Shown piece after piece: positions 1-9,605 of a stretch of DNA of 64,000 nt. A model generated the notes under the pieces. It made no database searches. It was not told where the DNA came from and worked only from the letters and a program-made list of their open reading frames with translations. Positions within the stretch are counted from its first letter, which is position 1; each line of letters begins with the position of its first letter. The translations under genes and the position numbers were made by a program. Source of the stretch: JACVRW01 sp963812915 (GTDB lineage: Bacteria; Actinomycetota; Thermoleophilia; Solirubrobacterales; Thermoleophilaceae); contig CAWEXB010000007.1 of the NCBI GenBank assembly GCA_963812915.1, positions 186,001 through 250,000 on the forward strand, read 5' to 3'.

Positions 1-872
1 TCGACCGGCTGCGCCCGGCCGCGATGCCGCTCCTGGACCCCGACCCCGTCGAGCGGACCCGGGTGGCGAGCGCCGCGCCGCCGTCGCACTACGAGCAGGC
101 GGTCGAACGGGCGGTGGAGCGGATCAGCGGCGGCGAGCTGGAGAAGATCGTGCTCGCACGCGAGGTGCGGGCGCACGCCCCGCGCTCCCCCGACCCGGCC
201 GCGGTGCTCGGCGCGCTCCGCGAGATCTTCCCGGCCTGCTACTGCTGGTGCGTGGGGACGCCGGAGCTCGCGTTCGTCGGGGCGAGCCCCGAGTTGCTGG
301 TGCGCCGCGACGGGCAGCGAGCTCAGACCGTCGCCCTGGCGGGCACAACCAGGCGAAGCGCCGATCCGGCCGTCGACGACCACCTCGCGGAGAGACTGCT
401 CCACAGCGCCAAAGACCGCGAGGAGCAGGCGATCGTGTCGCGGCGGATCGAGCGCACGCTCGAGCCGGTGAGCCTTTGGGTCGCGAGTGCCGACGAGCCG
501 GCGCTCGTGAGGGTCCACAACGTGCAGCACCTGGCCACCCCCATCCGGGCGCAGCTGGCCGAGCCGCTCGCCGCGGTCGAGCTCGCCGGCCTGCTTCACC
601 CCACCCCGGCGGTCGGGGGCGAGCCGCGCGAGGTCGCCCTCCCCCTGATCCCGGCCCTCGAGGGCCTCGACCGCGGCTGGTACGCCGGGGCGGTCGGCTG
701 GACCGACCTGTCCGAGGACGGCGAGTTCTGCGTGGCGCTGCGCTGCGCGCTCCTGCGCGACCGGGTTGCGCGCCTCTATTCGGGCAACGGGATCGTGCGC
801 GACTCCGTGGCGGCCGAGGAGCTCGCCGAGACCGAGGTCAAGCTCCAGGCGCTGCTACCGCTTCTCGCGTAG
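1..872 (+). CDS. menF: isochorismate synthase MenF, 5'-truncated by window edge
   Basis: Converts chorismate to isochorismate, the first step of menaquinone synthesis. The frame is open to the window edge, so the N-terminal part is missing; an internal ATG at 24 is unlikely to be the real start. About 290 C-terminal residues of the chorismate-binding domain are visible: GELEKIVLAREV with the conserved Lys, VQHLATPIRA, HPTPAVGG, and the final YSGNGIV followed by the E..E...K pattern of chorismate-utilising enzymes. HPTPAVGG and the menD/H/C/A/B/E genes in the next 17 kb favour isochorismate synthase over anthranilate or salicylate synthase. Its 3' end overlaps the convergent acyltransferase gene by 35 bp. 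Confidence 0.9.
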   Translation, partial: DRLRPAAMPLLDPDPVERTRVASAAPPSHYEQAVERAVERISGGELEKIVLAREVRAHAPRSPDPAAVLGALREIFPACYCWCVGTPELAFVGASPELLVRRDGQRAQTVALAGTTRRSADPAVDDHLAERLLHSAKDREEQAIVSRRIERTLEPVSLWVASADEPALVRVHNVQHLATPIRAQLAEPLAAVELAGLLHPTPAVGGEPREVALPLIPALEGLDRGWYAGAVGWTDLSEDGEFCVALRCALLRDRVARLYSGNGIVRDSVAAEELAETEVKLQALLPLLA

Positions 873-2229
873 GCACCGGCGCCAGCTCGATCAGCTCGTC
901 GAGCGCCTTGCCGACCTCGCCCGCGAGCCGCTCCGGGTCGGGAACCGAGTTGCGGTCGGCGTAGACGCCGAAGAAGGCGCCGCCCGCCACGGTCGTGAAC
1001 CCGATCGAGAGGCCGTGCCGTTCCGCCAGCGGGACGATCGGGTAAGCCTCGCGCAGCGGGCAGCCGAGCATGTAGAGCTGCTCTTGGGGCCCGGGGATGT
1101 TGGACACGACGACGTTGAAGGTGTGCGGGCTGGCCACGATCCGCGACAGCGCGCGCTGCACCGGCGACGGCGCGTACGACGCGAGCTCGAGCACGGTGTC
1201 GGCGCCCTCCGGCTCCCCGTAGGCCTTGGCCTCGCGGGTGGCCAGGTGCACCGCGGCGAGGCGGGCGATCGGGTCCGGCTCGTGGCAGGGAAGCTCGACG
1301 AACAGGAACGCGATCCGGTTTCCGAGCTCGCCGGTGCCGCCGGCGCGGACGTTCACGGGCACCATCGCCTTCAGCCGCTGCGGCTCCGTGTCGTGGCGCT
1401 CGAGATAGCGCCGCACGCCTCCGGCCGCGGCGGCCAGCAGAACGTCGTTCACCGTCGTCCCGAAGGCGCGCTTTACGAGGCGCAGCTCGTCGAGCGAGCG
1501 CGACAGCGTCCCCAGATGGCGGTACGGGGAGAGCGGCTCGTTCAGGCGCTCGACCGGAGCGGTGCGCCTCAGCGAGTGGGCGAGGGCGCGGCCGCTTCGC
1601 TCCACGCCGGCCAAAAGCCGCTTCGGGGCGAGAGCCATGCGCGCCGAGGCGGAGGCCAGGCGCAGCTGCCCGCGTGCTCGGTCGAGCACTCCACCGACCA
1701 GCAGCTCACCCGTTGACGGCGCCGGCGTCGGCTCCCACGGATCGGGCTCGTCGGGTGGGACGTCGGGCTCGGCATCGAGCAGCAGCGCCGCCAACTCGAC
1801 TGCCGCGATCCCGTCGACCATGCAGTGGTGCGCCTTGCCCACGATGCCGACGCGCCCGTCGTCCAGCTCGTTGGCGATCCACAGCTCCCACAACGGGCGC
1901 TCGCGCGACAGCGGCGTGGACATGACGGTCGCGGCCAGCTCGAGCAGGTCGCCGCCCGACGAGCGCCTGACGTGCCGGGAGACGTCGAAGCGGTCGTCGT
2001 CCACCCACACCGGGCGGGCCAAGCCGAGCGGCACGCGCGCCAGGCGCTGGCGATAGCGCGGCGCGCGGTCGAGCCGCCGCGCGACGTGGTCACGGAGCTG
2101 CTCGAAGCTGGGGGCGGGGCGGCCGTCCGGGGGTTCGAGCAGCGCAACCCAGCCCACGTGCATGTGGGCAGCGGCCGTTTCCACGTCGAGGAACGACGCG
2201 TCCAGCGCCGAGAGACGCTGCGAAGGCAT
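838..2229 (-). CDS. WS/DGAT-family wax ester synthase / diacylglycerol acyltransferase
   Basis: Bifunctional acyltransferase family that makes wax esters or triacylglycerol from acyl-CoA and an alcohol or diacylglycerol. The protein is 463 aa, normal for the family. Residues 134-140 read HHCMVDG, the HHxxxDG active-site motif, and the N-terminus (QRLSALDASFLDVE) is the usual family opening. The ATG at 2229 is chosen because a strong GGAGGAG ribosome-binding site precedes it by a few bases; an in-frame extension to 2331 has no family match. It lies directly upstream of, and divergent from, a six-gene mce operon, so roles in lipid uptake or storage are likely to be linked. The acceptor substrate cannot be read from sequence. 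Confidence 0.9.
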   Translation of the reverse strand: MPSQRLSALDASFLDVETAAAHMHVGWVALLEPPDGRPAPSFEQLRDHVARRLDRAPRYRQRLARVPLGLARPVWVDDDRFDVSRHVRRSSGGDLLELAATVMSTPLSRERPLWELWIANELDDGRVGIVGKAHHCMVDGIAAVELAALLLDAEPDVPPDEPDPWEPTPAPSTGELLVGGVLDRARGQLRLASASARMALAPKRLLAGVERSGRALAHSLRRTAPVERLNEPLSPYRHLGTLSRSLDELRLVKRAFGTTVNDVLLAAAAGGVRRYLERHDTEPQRLKAMVPVNVRAGGTGELGNRIAFLFVELPCHEPDPIARLAAVHLATREAKAYGEPEGADTVLELASYAPSPVQRALSRIVASPHTFNVVVSNIPGPQEQLYMLGCPLREAYPIVPLAERHGLSIGFTTVAGGAFFGVYADRNSVPDPERLAGEVGKALDELIELAPVPTREAVAAPGA

Positions 2230-2363
2230 CTCCTCCTCCCAATCCGGGGCAACGGGCACCGTACCAACCCGGGTGGCGCGAGATCGTGTCGATCCGGTGT
2301 ACGCGGGCGGTGGGATCCAAGGTCGCTTCAAGTGTGTCGACCTATGAAAGGATGTCGCCAGCG

Positions 2364-3725
2364 ATGGCTACCCCAGCCGTGAGCCGACCGGCGGGCTCCC
2401 CGTGGCCGGTACGCATCGCGGCTGTCGCCCTGGTGGTCGCGGCTGTCGTGCTGGTCGTCCTGCTGCTGTTCAGGGGCGGCACCTACACGGTCACGGGCGA
2501 GTTTCTCAACGCCGGACAGCTGGTGGAGGGCAACCAGGTACGGGTCTCGGGCGCGAGCGTCGGCACCGTGGAGGACGTAGGGCTCTCCGAGAACGGCCAG
2601 GCGCTCGTCCGATTCACGGTCCACGAGGACTATGCGCCGCTGCGACGCGGCACGAGGGCGATCATCAGGCAGAACTCGCTCTCGGGCATCGCCAACCGCT
2701 TCATCGACCTCCACCTGGGTCCGGCGGACGGCGCGGAGATCGATGACGGTGGCCGGCTCGGTCCCGACGAGACCCAGACCGCGGTCGAGATCGACGAGGT
2801 GTTCGGCATCTTCGACCCGAGGACGCGCCAGGCGCTGCGAGACACCATCAAGGGCTCGGCGGATCTCCTGCGTGGGCGTGGGCGAGAGATCAACGTAGCG
2901 GTGAGGTACCTCAACCCGGCGCTGTCGACGGGGGCCAGGCTGTTCCGCGAGCTCTCGCGCGACGAGCCGCTGCTGGAACGGTTCCTGGTCGACTCCGGGC
3001 GGTTCGTACGCGCGCTGGCCGAGCGGAGCAGGGACGTCAGCGGCCTGGTCTCGGGCGCCAACACGACCTTCCGCGCGCTGGGCGCCCAGCAGCAGGCGCT
3101 GGCGGAGGCGGTCGAGCTGCTGCCGCCCTTCATGCGGCGCGCCAACACCACCTTCGTGAACCTGCGCCGCGCGCTCGACGACGTCGACCCGCTCGTCGAC
3201 GCGTCGATCCCCGTGGCGCGGCGCCTCGACCCGTTCCTCGACGCGGCGCGCGGTTTCGCCGCCGACGCCGAACCCACCGTCCGCGACCTCTCGCAAACGA
3301 TTCGCCGCAGCGGGGGCGGCAACGACCTGATCGAGTTGATGCGCAGCTTCCCGCCGCTCGCGCACGTCGCGCTCGACCCGCGCCGCATCAACGGCGCGAT
3401 CAGGCGGGGCGCCTTCCCGGAGTCTGAGGAGGCGCTGACCGAGTCGGCGGAGACGTTCTCGCTCCTGCGGCCGTACACGCCCGACCTCGTCGGCTGGTTC
3501 GAGGACTTCGCCGGCACGGGCGCCTACGACGCCGCGGGCGGCTTCTCCCGCTCGCAGCTCAACCTGACCGAGATCATCTACGGGGCCGAGCCCCTGATGC
3601 GCCAGTTCCGGCGCTGCCCGGGCGGCGGCGACGCGCCCGCCGCCGACGGAAGCAACGTGTTCTCCGCCGGAGAGCAGCGCGAGCTGCAGTGCGACGAGTC
3701 AGACCGGGCGGTGCCGGGCCCGTGA
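2364..3725 (+). CDS. Mce/MlaD family protein, first of six
   Basis: Substrate-binding component of an Mce lipid transporter. About 453 aa: a short cytoplasmic tail, one membrane helix (VRIAAVALVVAAVVLVVLLL), an MlaD domain starting at TYTVTGEFLNAGQLVEG, and a long helical C-terminal region. The start is uncertain: ATG 2352 sits flush against a possible GAAAGG site, ATG 2364 has better spacing, and a TATGAA box at 2343 would give a very short leader. First of six mce genes, divergent from the WS/DGAT gene. Mce proteins normally work with YrbE/MlaE permeases and an MlaF ATPase, and none is in the window. The cargo (fatty acids, sterols or phospholipids) is unknown. Confidence 0.85.
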   Translation: MATPAVSRPAGSPWPVRIAAVALVVAAVVLVVLLLFRGGTYTVTGEFLNAGQLVEGNQVRVSGASVGTVEDVGLSENGQALVRFTVHEDYAPLRRGTRAIIRQNSLSGIANRFIDLHLGPADGAEIDDGGRLGPDETQTAVEIDEVFGIFDPRTRQALRDTIKGSADLLRGRGREINVAVRYLNPALSTGARLFRELSRDEPLLERFLVDSGRFVRALAERSRDVSGLVSGANTTFRALGAQQQALAEAVELLPPFMRRANTTFVNLRRALDDVDPLVDASIPVARRLDPFLDAARGFAADAEPTVRDLSQTIRRSGGGNDLIELMRSFPPLAHVALDPRRINGAIRRGAFPESEEALTESAETFSLLRPYTPDLVGWFEDFAGTGAYDAAGGFSRSQLNLTEIIYGAEPLMRQFRRCPGGGDAPAADGSNVFSAGEQRELQCDESDRAVPGP

Positions 3726-5150
3726 AGCGAGTCTCGGCCCTCGTGATCGCAGTCGTCGCGGTGGCGGCGGCGGCCCTGACGATCGCTGCGAACGGCGGCG
3801 GAGAAGACGACGACACCACCTACCGGGTCGTTTTCGACAATGCCTTCGGACTCACCGAGGGCGGCGACCTCCGGATCGCGGGGGTGCGAGCCGGGACGAT
3901 CGAAGACCTGAGGATCAGCGGCGGCTACCCGCCCAAGGCCGTTGTGGACGTGAAGGTCAGCGAGCCCGGCTTCGCCGACCTTCGCGAGGACGCGACCTGC
4001 GAGGTGCGCCCGCAATCGCTGATCGGCGAGTACTTCGTCGACTGCCAGCCCGGTGACGCCGGCGGGCGCCTCCCGGACGGTGGTCGCGTGCCGGTCGAGC
4101 AGACCACGTCGACCATCCCGTTCGACCTCGTGAACACCGTGATGCGCCAGCCCTACCGCGAGCGCTTCCGGCTGATCATCGCGGAGCTGGGCGCCGGCCT
4201 GGCGGGACGGCCCGAGGACCTCTCCGAGGTGCTCCGCCGTGCGCATCCGGGACTGCGCGAGACCACCCAGGCGCTCGAGATCCTCGGCCGCCAGACGCGA
4301 ACGATCGAGCGCGTGATCGCCGACGCCGACACGGTCATAGAACCGCTGGAACGGCGCAAGCGCGACGTCGTCCGCTTCGTCGAGGAGGCGGGCGAGACCG
4401 CCGAGATCACCGCCTCGCGCCGGACGCGAGCTAGGGGAGAGCTTCCGCCTGCTGCCGGAGTTCCTGGCCGAGCTGCGGCCGGCCATGGTTCAGCTCGGTG
4501 ACTTGTCCGAAGCACAGATCCCGGTGCTTCGCGACCTGGGCGCCGCTGCCGGCGACCTCGACACCTTCCTCACCCGGCTGGGTCCATTCTCGGACAACGC
4601 CACCCCGGCGTTCCGGGCGCTCGGCCGCGCCTCGGACGCCGGCCTCGACGCCATTCGTGCCACCGACGAGGACGTCGAAGTGCTGCGCCAGGCGGCGGTG
4701 AACGCTCCCGGCACGGCGAAGCCCCTGCGCCAGCTCCTGCAGACCCTCGACGACCGGCGGCGCGCCGTCGAGAACGATCCGCGCGCCAAGGCCACCGCCC
4801 CGCCGGCCCCGGACAAGACCCACATCCCCGCGTCCGAGCAGGGCGGGTTCACCGGCATGGAGGGACTGTGGAACTACTACTACTGGCAGGCGCTCTCCAC
4901 CAACGCCTTCGACTCGATCGGCCACATCCTGCGCATCTCGGCCACGCTCGACCTCGGGGGGTGCTCGGCGTACTTCACGACGATCACCCCCGAGAACAGG
5001 CGCTGCCAGCGCTGGCTCGGCCCCTATCAGCCGGGGGTGAACGCCCCGGACCCCACCGAGATCCCCGGCGAGGAGGGCGAGCCCGAGGCTGAACCCGCCG
5101 CCGTCGGCGGTGGCGACGAACCGCTCCTCGACTACCTGATCGGCCCATGA
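3722..5150 (+). CDS. Mce/MlaD family protein, second of six, frame broken by one extra base
   Basis: GTG 3722 overlaps the previous stop (GTGA). An N-terminal membrane helix (LVIAVVAVAAAALTIAA) is followed by an MlaD domain (YRVVFDNAFGLTEGGDLRIAG). The frame runs to an early stop at 4501, but family-like sequence continues in the +1 frame from about 4430 (ESFRLLPEFLAELRPAM) to 5150. The span is 1429 nt, 3n+1, so removing one base near 4421-4432 restores about 475 aa. Four other conserved genes here show the same +1 defect, so a sequencing insertion is more likely than a pseudogene. The C-terminal part has an NYYYW segment and cysteines, like the other Mce proteins here. Confidence 0.8.
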
Positions 5151-6679
5151 GGGGTCGCCGCACGGCAGCCTTGACTGGGAGTCCGGTGTTGGTGGGGTCG
5201 ATCACGCTGCTGGTGACGATCGTGGCGGTCTTTATCGCTTACAACGCCAATGCCGGGCTGCCGTTTGTGCCGACCTATGACGTGAGGGTCGAGCTGCCCA
5301 ATGCGAGCAAGCTGGTGGTGGGAAACGACGTGCGGGCGGGCGGTTTCAGGGTCGGTGTGGTGGACCAGATCCGCGGCGGCAGGGTGGTTGTCGATGGGGA
5401 GGAGCGCTCGATCGCGGTCCTGCAGTTGAAGCTCGACAAGACGGTCGAGCCGTTGCCGGCGGACACGTTGGTGGCGGTGAGGTCGCGCTCGGCGCTGGGG
5501 TTGAAGTACGTCGAGCTCGTACCGGGCTCGTCGGCGCGGAGCCTGCGGGCGGGCGACACGATCCCGCTTGGCAATTCGCGCCTTCGGGCGGGCGAGATCG
5601 AGGACTTCACCGCCATCTTCGACGACCGGACGCGGGTCGGCGCTCGGGCGGCGCTCGAGGGTTTCGGCAGCGCGCTGGCGGGCCGCGGGCCGTCGGTCAA
5701 CAGGGCGATTGAGGAGCTCGTGCCGCTGTTGCGCTACCTGGAGCCGGTGGCGCGCAACCTGTCGGACCCGCGGACCGAGCTCAGTGGCTTGTTTCCGCGG
5801 CTTGGCCGGGCGCTCGGCGAGCTGGCGCCGGTCGCGATGGTGCAGCCCGAGTTCCTGGCCAACCAGGCCACCACGTTCGGGGCGATCGGCCGCGATCCCC
5901 AGGCGCTGCGCGAGGCGATCGCGGAGGGGCCGCCGACGCTGCGGACGTCGATCCGTTCGCTGCGCGTCCAGACGCCGTTCCTGGCGCGGTTCGCCGACCT
6001 TTCGCGCGCGCTGCGGCCGGGCGCGCGCCAGCTGCGGGTGTCGCTGCCGGCGATCAACGAGGCGCTGAGGGTCGGGACGCCCGTGCTGCTGCGCGTCCCA
6101 CAGCTCGGCGAGGATCTCGAGCAGCTCTCGGGCGCGCTGGAGGACCTCGGCGACAACCCCAGCACGCTGCTCGCGCTGCGCGACCTGCGCCAGGCCTTGC
6201 GGGTGGCCCGGCCGCTGGTCGAGTTCGCCGCCCCCTACCAGACGGTCTGCAACTACTTCGTCTACTTCTGGCCGGCGACGGGCGCCCACCTCTCCCAGGT
6301 CACGCGCGCGCCGGACGGGCACGCGCTCGGGACGCTCCAGCGGATCCTGTCGATCCCCCCGAGCGCCCAGGAGAACAGCCTCACGACGTCGGCTTCCTCG
6401 CGCCCGGTGGACGTGCCGCCCGGCACCGACCCGCAGGCCGAGGGCGCCGGCCAGGCGCTGCACTCCCAGCAGGGCGGCCCCGCGGTGGACTCCCGAGGCC
6501 GGGCCGACTGCCAATCCGGGCAGTGGGGCTACCTGGACCGGCTGGCGACGGACGACCGCTACGGGCCGAACCGCCTCGGCGGCGCGCACATCGTCGTCGA
6601 CCCGAATACCCCCGGGCTCGCGGGCGGCACCTGGGTCTCGCGCCGGCTCGGCATCGACAACTTGAGGGACGTGCCCTAG
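5147..6679 (+). CDS. Mce/MlaD family protein, third of six
   Basis: 510 aa, ATG 5147 overlapping the previous stop (ATGA). One N-terminal membrane helix (VLVGSITLLVTIVAVFIAY) is followed by an MlaD domain (YDVRVELPNASKLVVGNDVR), a long helical stretch to about residue 370, and a low-complexity Ser/Pro/Gly-rich segment before a tail ending NLRDVP. A CNYFVYFW segment near residue 365 is typical of actinobacterial Mce proteins. The MlaD domain is expected outside the membrane, forming a hexameric ring with the products of the sister genes. Cargo unknown. Confidence 0.88.
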   Translation: MRGRRTAALTGSPVLVGSITLLVTIVAVFIAYNANAGLPFVPTYDVRVELPNASKLVVGNDVRAGGFRVGVVDQIRGGRVVVDGEERSIAVLQLKLDKTVEPLPADTLVAVRSRSALGLKYVELVPGSSARSLRAGDTIPLGNSRLRAGEIEDFTAIFDDRTRVGARAALEGFGSALAGRGPSVNRAIEELVPLLRYLEPVARNLSDPRTELSGLFPRLGRALGELAPVAMVQPEFLANQATTFGAIGRDPQALREAIAEGPPTLRTSIRSLRVQTPFLARFADLSRALRPGARQLRVSLPAINEALRVGTPVLLRVPQLGEDLEQLSGALEDLGDNPSTLLALRDLRQALRVARPLVEFAAPYQTVCNYFVYFWPATGAHLSQVTRAPDGHALGTLQRILSIPPSAQENSLTTSASSRPVDVPPGTDPQAEGAGQALHSQQGGPAVDSRGRADCQSGQWGYLDRLATDDRYGPNRLGGAHIVVDPNTPGLAGGTWVSRRLGIDNLRDVP

Positions 6680-6681
6680 CG

Positions 6682-8184
6682 ATGCCGATCCTGCGCAGAA
6701 AGCCCTATCGCCGCGGCGATCCGGGGGTCTCGCCCTTCAAGGCGGGCGTGATCGCGGTGGTGCTGATCGCGGTGTTCGGCTACTTCGGCTTCACGAAGGC
6801 GAACCCGTTCTCGAACCCCTACGAGCTGAAGGCCGTCGTGGACGAAGCCCGCAATCTGCAGGCCCGCTCGGCGGTGCGGATAGCGGGCGTCGACGTGGGC
6901 AGGGTCACGAAGGTCGAGGCCATTCCGGGCTCGGCCCCGGCCGCGCGGGTCACGATGGAGCTGCGCGAGGACGCGCTGCCGCTCCGCGAGGACGCCGAGC
7001 TCAGGGTGCGGCCGCGCATCTTCCTCGAGGGCAACTACTTCGTCGACCTGAAGCCGGGCTCGCCGTCCGCGCCGGAGCTCGAGGACGGCGACACCCTGCC
7101 GCGCTCGCAGACCTCGGCCGCGGTCTCCACCTCGGAGGTGCTGGGCGTGCTCCAGTCCGACGTGCGCAGCGACCTGCGCACGCTGCTGTTCGAGCTAGGC
7201 ACGCAGGGGCTCGTTGGCGGGGGCGCCGAGGGGTTCAACCGCGCGGTCCCCTACTTCCTGCCGGCGTACCGTCGATCGGCGCTCGCGAACGACGCGCTCC
7301 TCGGCGAGGACCCCTCCCGCGACCAGCAGCGGCTGCTGCGGGGACAGCAGCGGACGCTCGCAGCCCTCTCGTCCGACCCCGACGCCCTCCGGGAGCTGGT
7401 GACCGACCTGAACACCACCGCGGGCGCGCTCGCCCGCCAGGACGTCGCGCTCGAACAGTCCGTCCCGGCGCTGCGCGACACGCTGCGCGTGGCGATGCCC
7501 GCGCTCGACTCGCTGAACGCCGCGCTGCCCTCGCTCCGCGCATTCGCACGCGAGGCCCTGCCCGGGGTGCGTAGCTCCGCGCCGACGCTCGACGTCGGGA
7601 CTCCGTGGCTCCGCCAGCAGCGCGCGCTGATGAGCGAGAGCGAGCTGAGGGGCGTCGCGCGCTCGCTGCGTGAGACCGTGCCGAGCCTCGTGAGCCTCAA
7701 CCGCAGCGGGATCGGACTCCTCGACCAGGGGCGCGCGCTGGCCTCGTGCACCAACAACGTGCTGACGCCATTCAGCCGCTCGCCCATCCCGAGCGCCGAG
7801 CCGGGCAACAGCGGTCACGAGGTGCGCCGACAGGTCTTCCGGGGCCTCGTGGGGCTGGCCGGGGAGAGCCGAAACAACGACGCCAACACGCCCTACTTCC
7901 ACATCCAGACGGTCAAGCCGTCCAACCTCGCGGCCGCCAACGGCGGGCGACTCGAGCCGCTTTCGCCGCCCAACCCGAACGTTCCGCCGGTGCACCGGCC
8001 CGACGTGCCGTGCGAGACCCAGGAGCCGCCCAACCTCGATGCGCCCGACGGGCCGGGCCTCGCGCCGGCGGGCGCTACGGCGGCGAGCGTGGCCGCGGCC
8101 CGTCGCCAGGGCGAGCGGCTGCTCGAGAGCCCTCTGCTTCGGGACCGCGTCGAGAGCTTCTTCGGCGGCGGTGAGAGCGAATGA
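6682..8184 (+). CDS. Mce/MlaD family protein, fourth of six
   Basis: 500 aa, ATG 6682 two bases after the previous stop. A basic N-terminus (RRKPYRR) and a membrane helix (AGVIAVVLIAVFGYFGF) lead into an MlaD domain (YELKAVVDEARNLQARSAVRIAG), then long helices. The tail is Pro/Asn/Ala-rich from about residue 420. The longer open frame beginning at 6523 is rejected because it would run through the third mce gene. Co-translated with its neighbours; subunit of the same presumed lipid transporter. Confidence 0.88.
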   Translation: MPILRRKPYRRGDPGVSPFKAGVIAVVLIAVFGYFGFTKANPFSNPYELKAVVDEARNLQARSAVRIAGVDVGRVTKVEAIPGSAPAARVTMELREDALPLREDAELRVRPRIFLEGNYFVDLKPGSPSAPELEDGDTLPRSQTSAAVSTSEVLGVLQSDVRSDLRTLLFELGTQGLVGGGAEGFNRAVPYFLPAYRRSALANDALLGEDPSRDQQRLLRGQQRTLAALSSDPDALRELVTDLNTTAGALARQDVALEQSVPALRDTLRVAMPALDSLNAALPSLRAFAREALPGVRSSAPTLDVGTPWLRQQRALMSESELRGVARSLRETVPSLVSLNRSGIGLLDQGRALASCTNNVLTPFSRSPIPSAEPGNSGHEVRRQVFRGLVGLAGESRNNDANTPYFHIQTVKPSNLAAANGGRLEPLSPPNPNVPPVHRPDVPCETQEPPNLDAPDGPGLAPAGATAASVAAARRQGERLLESPLLRDRVESFFGGGESE

Positions 8185-9602
8185 AGCACGCGATCAGGGC
8201 CCATCTGCGCGACTTCCTGGTCGTGCTCGGCGTGATCGTGCTGGGCGTCGCGATCGGTGGCTACCTCCTCTCCCAGCAGCGCTTCCGCTTTCCGCTGCTG
8301 GAGGACGAGCCGAAACGCGTGGAGATCGAGCTCCAGAACGCGCAGTCGGTGCAGCCCGGCCAGGGCCAGACCGTGCGCGTGGTGGGCGTCGAGATCGGCC
8401 AGATCTCCAACGTCGAGATCGACGAGGGGGTCGCGGTCGTCGAGGTCGAGATCGACCAAGAGTTCGATGACGTGATCCGCGAGGACGCGACGGCGCTCCT
8501 GCGACCACGCACCGGCCTGAAGGACATGCTGATCGAGGTCGATCCGGGACAGGGAGAGGTACTCCCGGAGGGCGGGCGCATCGTCGTCGCGAACACGCTG
8601 CCCGACGTCAATCCGGACGAGGTCCTCTCCACACTCGACGCCGACACGCGGCCCTACCTGAGGCTGCTGATCTCGGGCGCCGGCAAGGGACTTCGGGGAC
8701 GGGGGCCCGACCTCGCCGCGACGCTCGAGCTACTCGAGCCGCTCCACCGCGACGTGGCGCGCGTGTCCCGTGCGGGTGCACGCCGCCGCGTGGCGCTCAG
8801 GCGCCTGATCAATCGCTACGGCTTGCTCGTGCGAGAGCTCGGCCGTCATCCGGCCGATCTCCGGCGGCTCGTCAGCGCCTCGCGGAACGTCTTCGACAGC
8901 CTCGCCCGCCAGGAGTCGAACATCTCGGAAGCGGTCGCCCGGCTGCCCGGCACGCTGCGCCAGACCGAGCGCACGCTGACGCGCGTTGACACGCTGGCGG
9001 AAGTGCTGGGTCCCTCCCTCGACGCGCTGCGGCCGCCGTTCCGCCAGCTCGTGTCCACCAACGCGGCCCTGCGTCCCTTCCTTGAAGAGACGACCCCGAT
9101 CGTGCGAGACGAGATCCGGCCGTTCGCACGGGCGGCGCGCCCGTACCTCGACGATCTCGAGCCCGCCGCGCGAGACCTGGCACAGGCCTCTCCCGACCTG
9201 ACCGAGGTGCTGGGCGAGCTCAACCGCTTCTTCAACATTGGCGCCAACAACCCGGGCGGCGCCGAGCCACCGCGCGTGGTGGGCGGCAACGACACGCGTC
9301 TGGAGGGCTTCCTCTACTGGCTGGCCTGGACCGCCAACAACGGCGTGTCGCTGTTCAGCACCGCCGACGCCCAGGGTGTCTACCGCCGGTTGACGATCTG
9401 CGGCTTGCCCGTCGGGATCCTCGGCGCAATTCAGCTCGCCCCGCTCGTCCGGCAGATCGCCGAGCAGCAGCCGGCGATCCGCAACCAAATGGTGGGCGGG
9501 CTCCTCGGACAGGGCCTGCTCGACACGAGCACGCCGACCACCACACAGCTCGTCGACGCCGTCACCGACGCGGCCGCCGGCCTGGGGGACTGCAGGTTCT
9601 AG
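8181..9602 (+). CDS. Mce/MlaD family protein, fifth of six
   Basis: 473 aa, ATG 8181 overlapping the previous stop (ATGA). N-terminal membrane helix (FLVVLGVIVLGVAIGGYLL), then an MlaD domain (RVEIELQNAQSVQPGQGQTV...VVGVEIGQI) unusually rich in acidic residues, and a helical C-terminal region with repeated Arg/Glu heptad-like stretches. It lacks the low-complexity tail of the third and fourth paralogues and ends in CRF. Same operon and presumed complex as its neighbours. Confidence 0.88.
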   Translation: MKHAIRAHLRDFLVVLGVIVLGVAIGGYLLSQQRFRFPLLEDEPKRVEIELQNAQSVQPGQGQTVRVVGVEIGQISNVEIDEGVAVVEVEIDQEFDDVIREDATALLRPRTGLKDMLIEVDPGQGEVLPEGGRIVVANTLPDVNPDEVLSTLDADTRPYLRLLISGAGKGLRGRGPDLAATLELLEPLHRDVARVSRAGARRRVALRRLINRYGLLVRELGRHPADLRRLVSASRNVFDSLARQESNISEAVARLPGTLRQTERTLTRVDTLAEVLGPSLDALRPPFRQLVSTNAALRPFLEETTPIVRDEIRPFARAARPYLDDLEPAARDLAQASPDLTEVLGELNRFFNIGANNPGGAEPPRVVGGNDTRLEGFLYWLAWTANNGVSLFSTADAQGVYRRLTICGLPVGILGAIQLAPLVRQIAEQQPAIRNQMVGGLLGQGLLDTSTPTTTQLVDAVTDAAAGLGDCRF

Positions 9603-9605
9603 GCG

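Noticed and set aside
5132..6589. Long minus-strand open frame opposite the third mce gene
   Set aside because: Composition typical of a GC-rich antisense shadow; the plus strand has a clear MlaD protein with correct overlaps.
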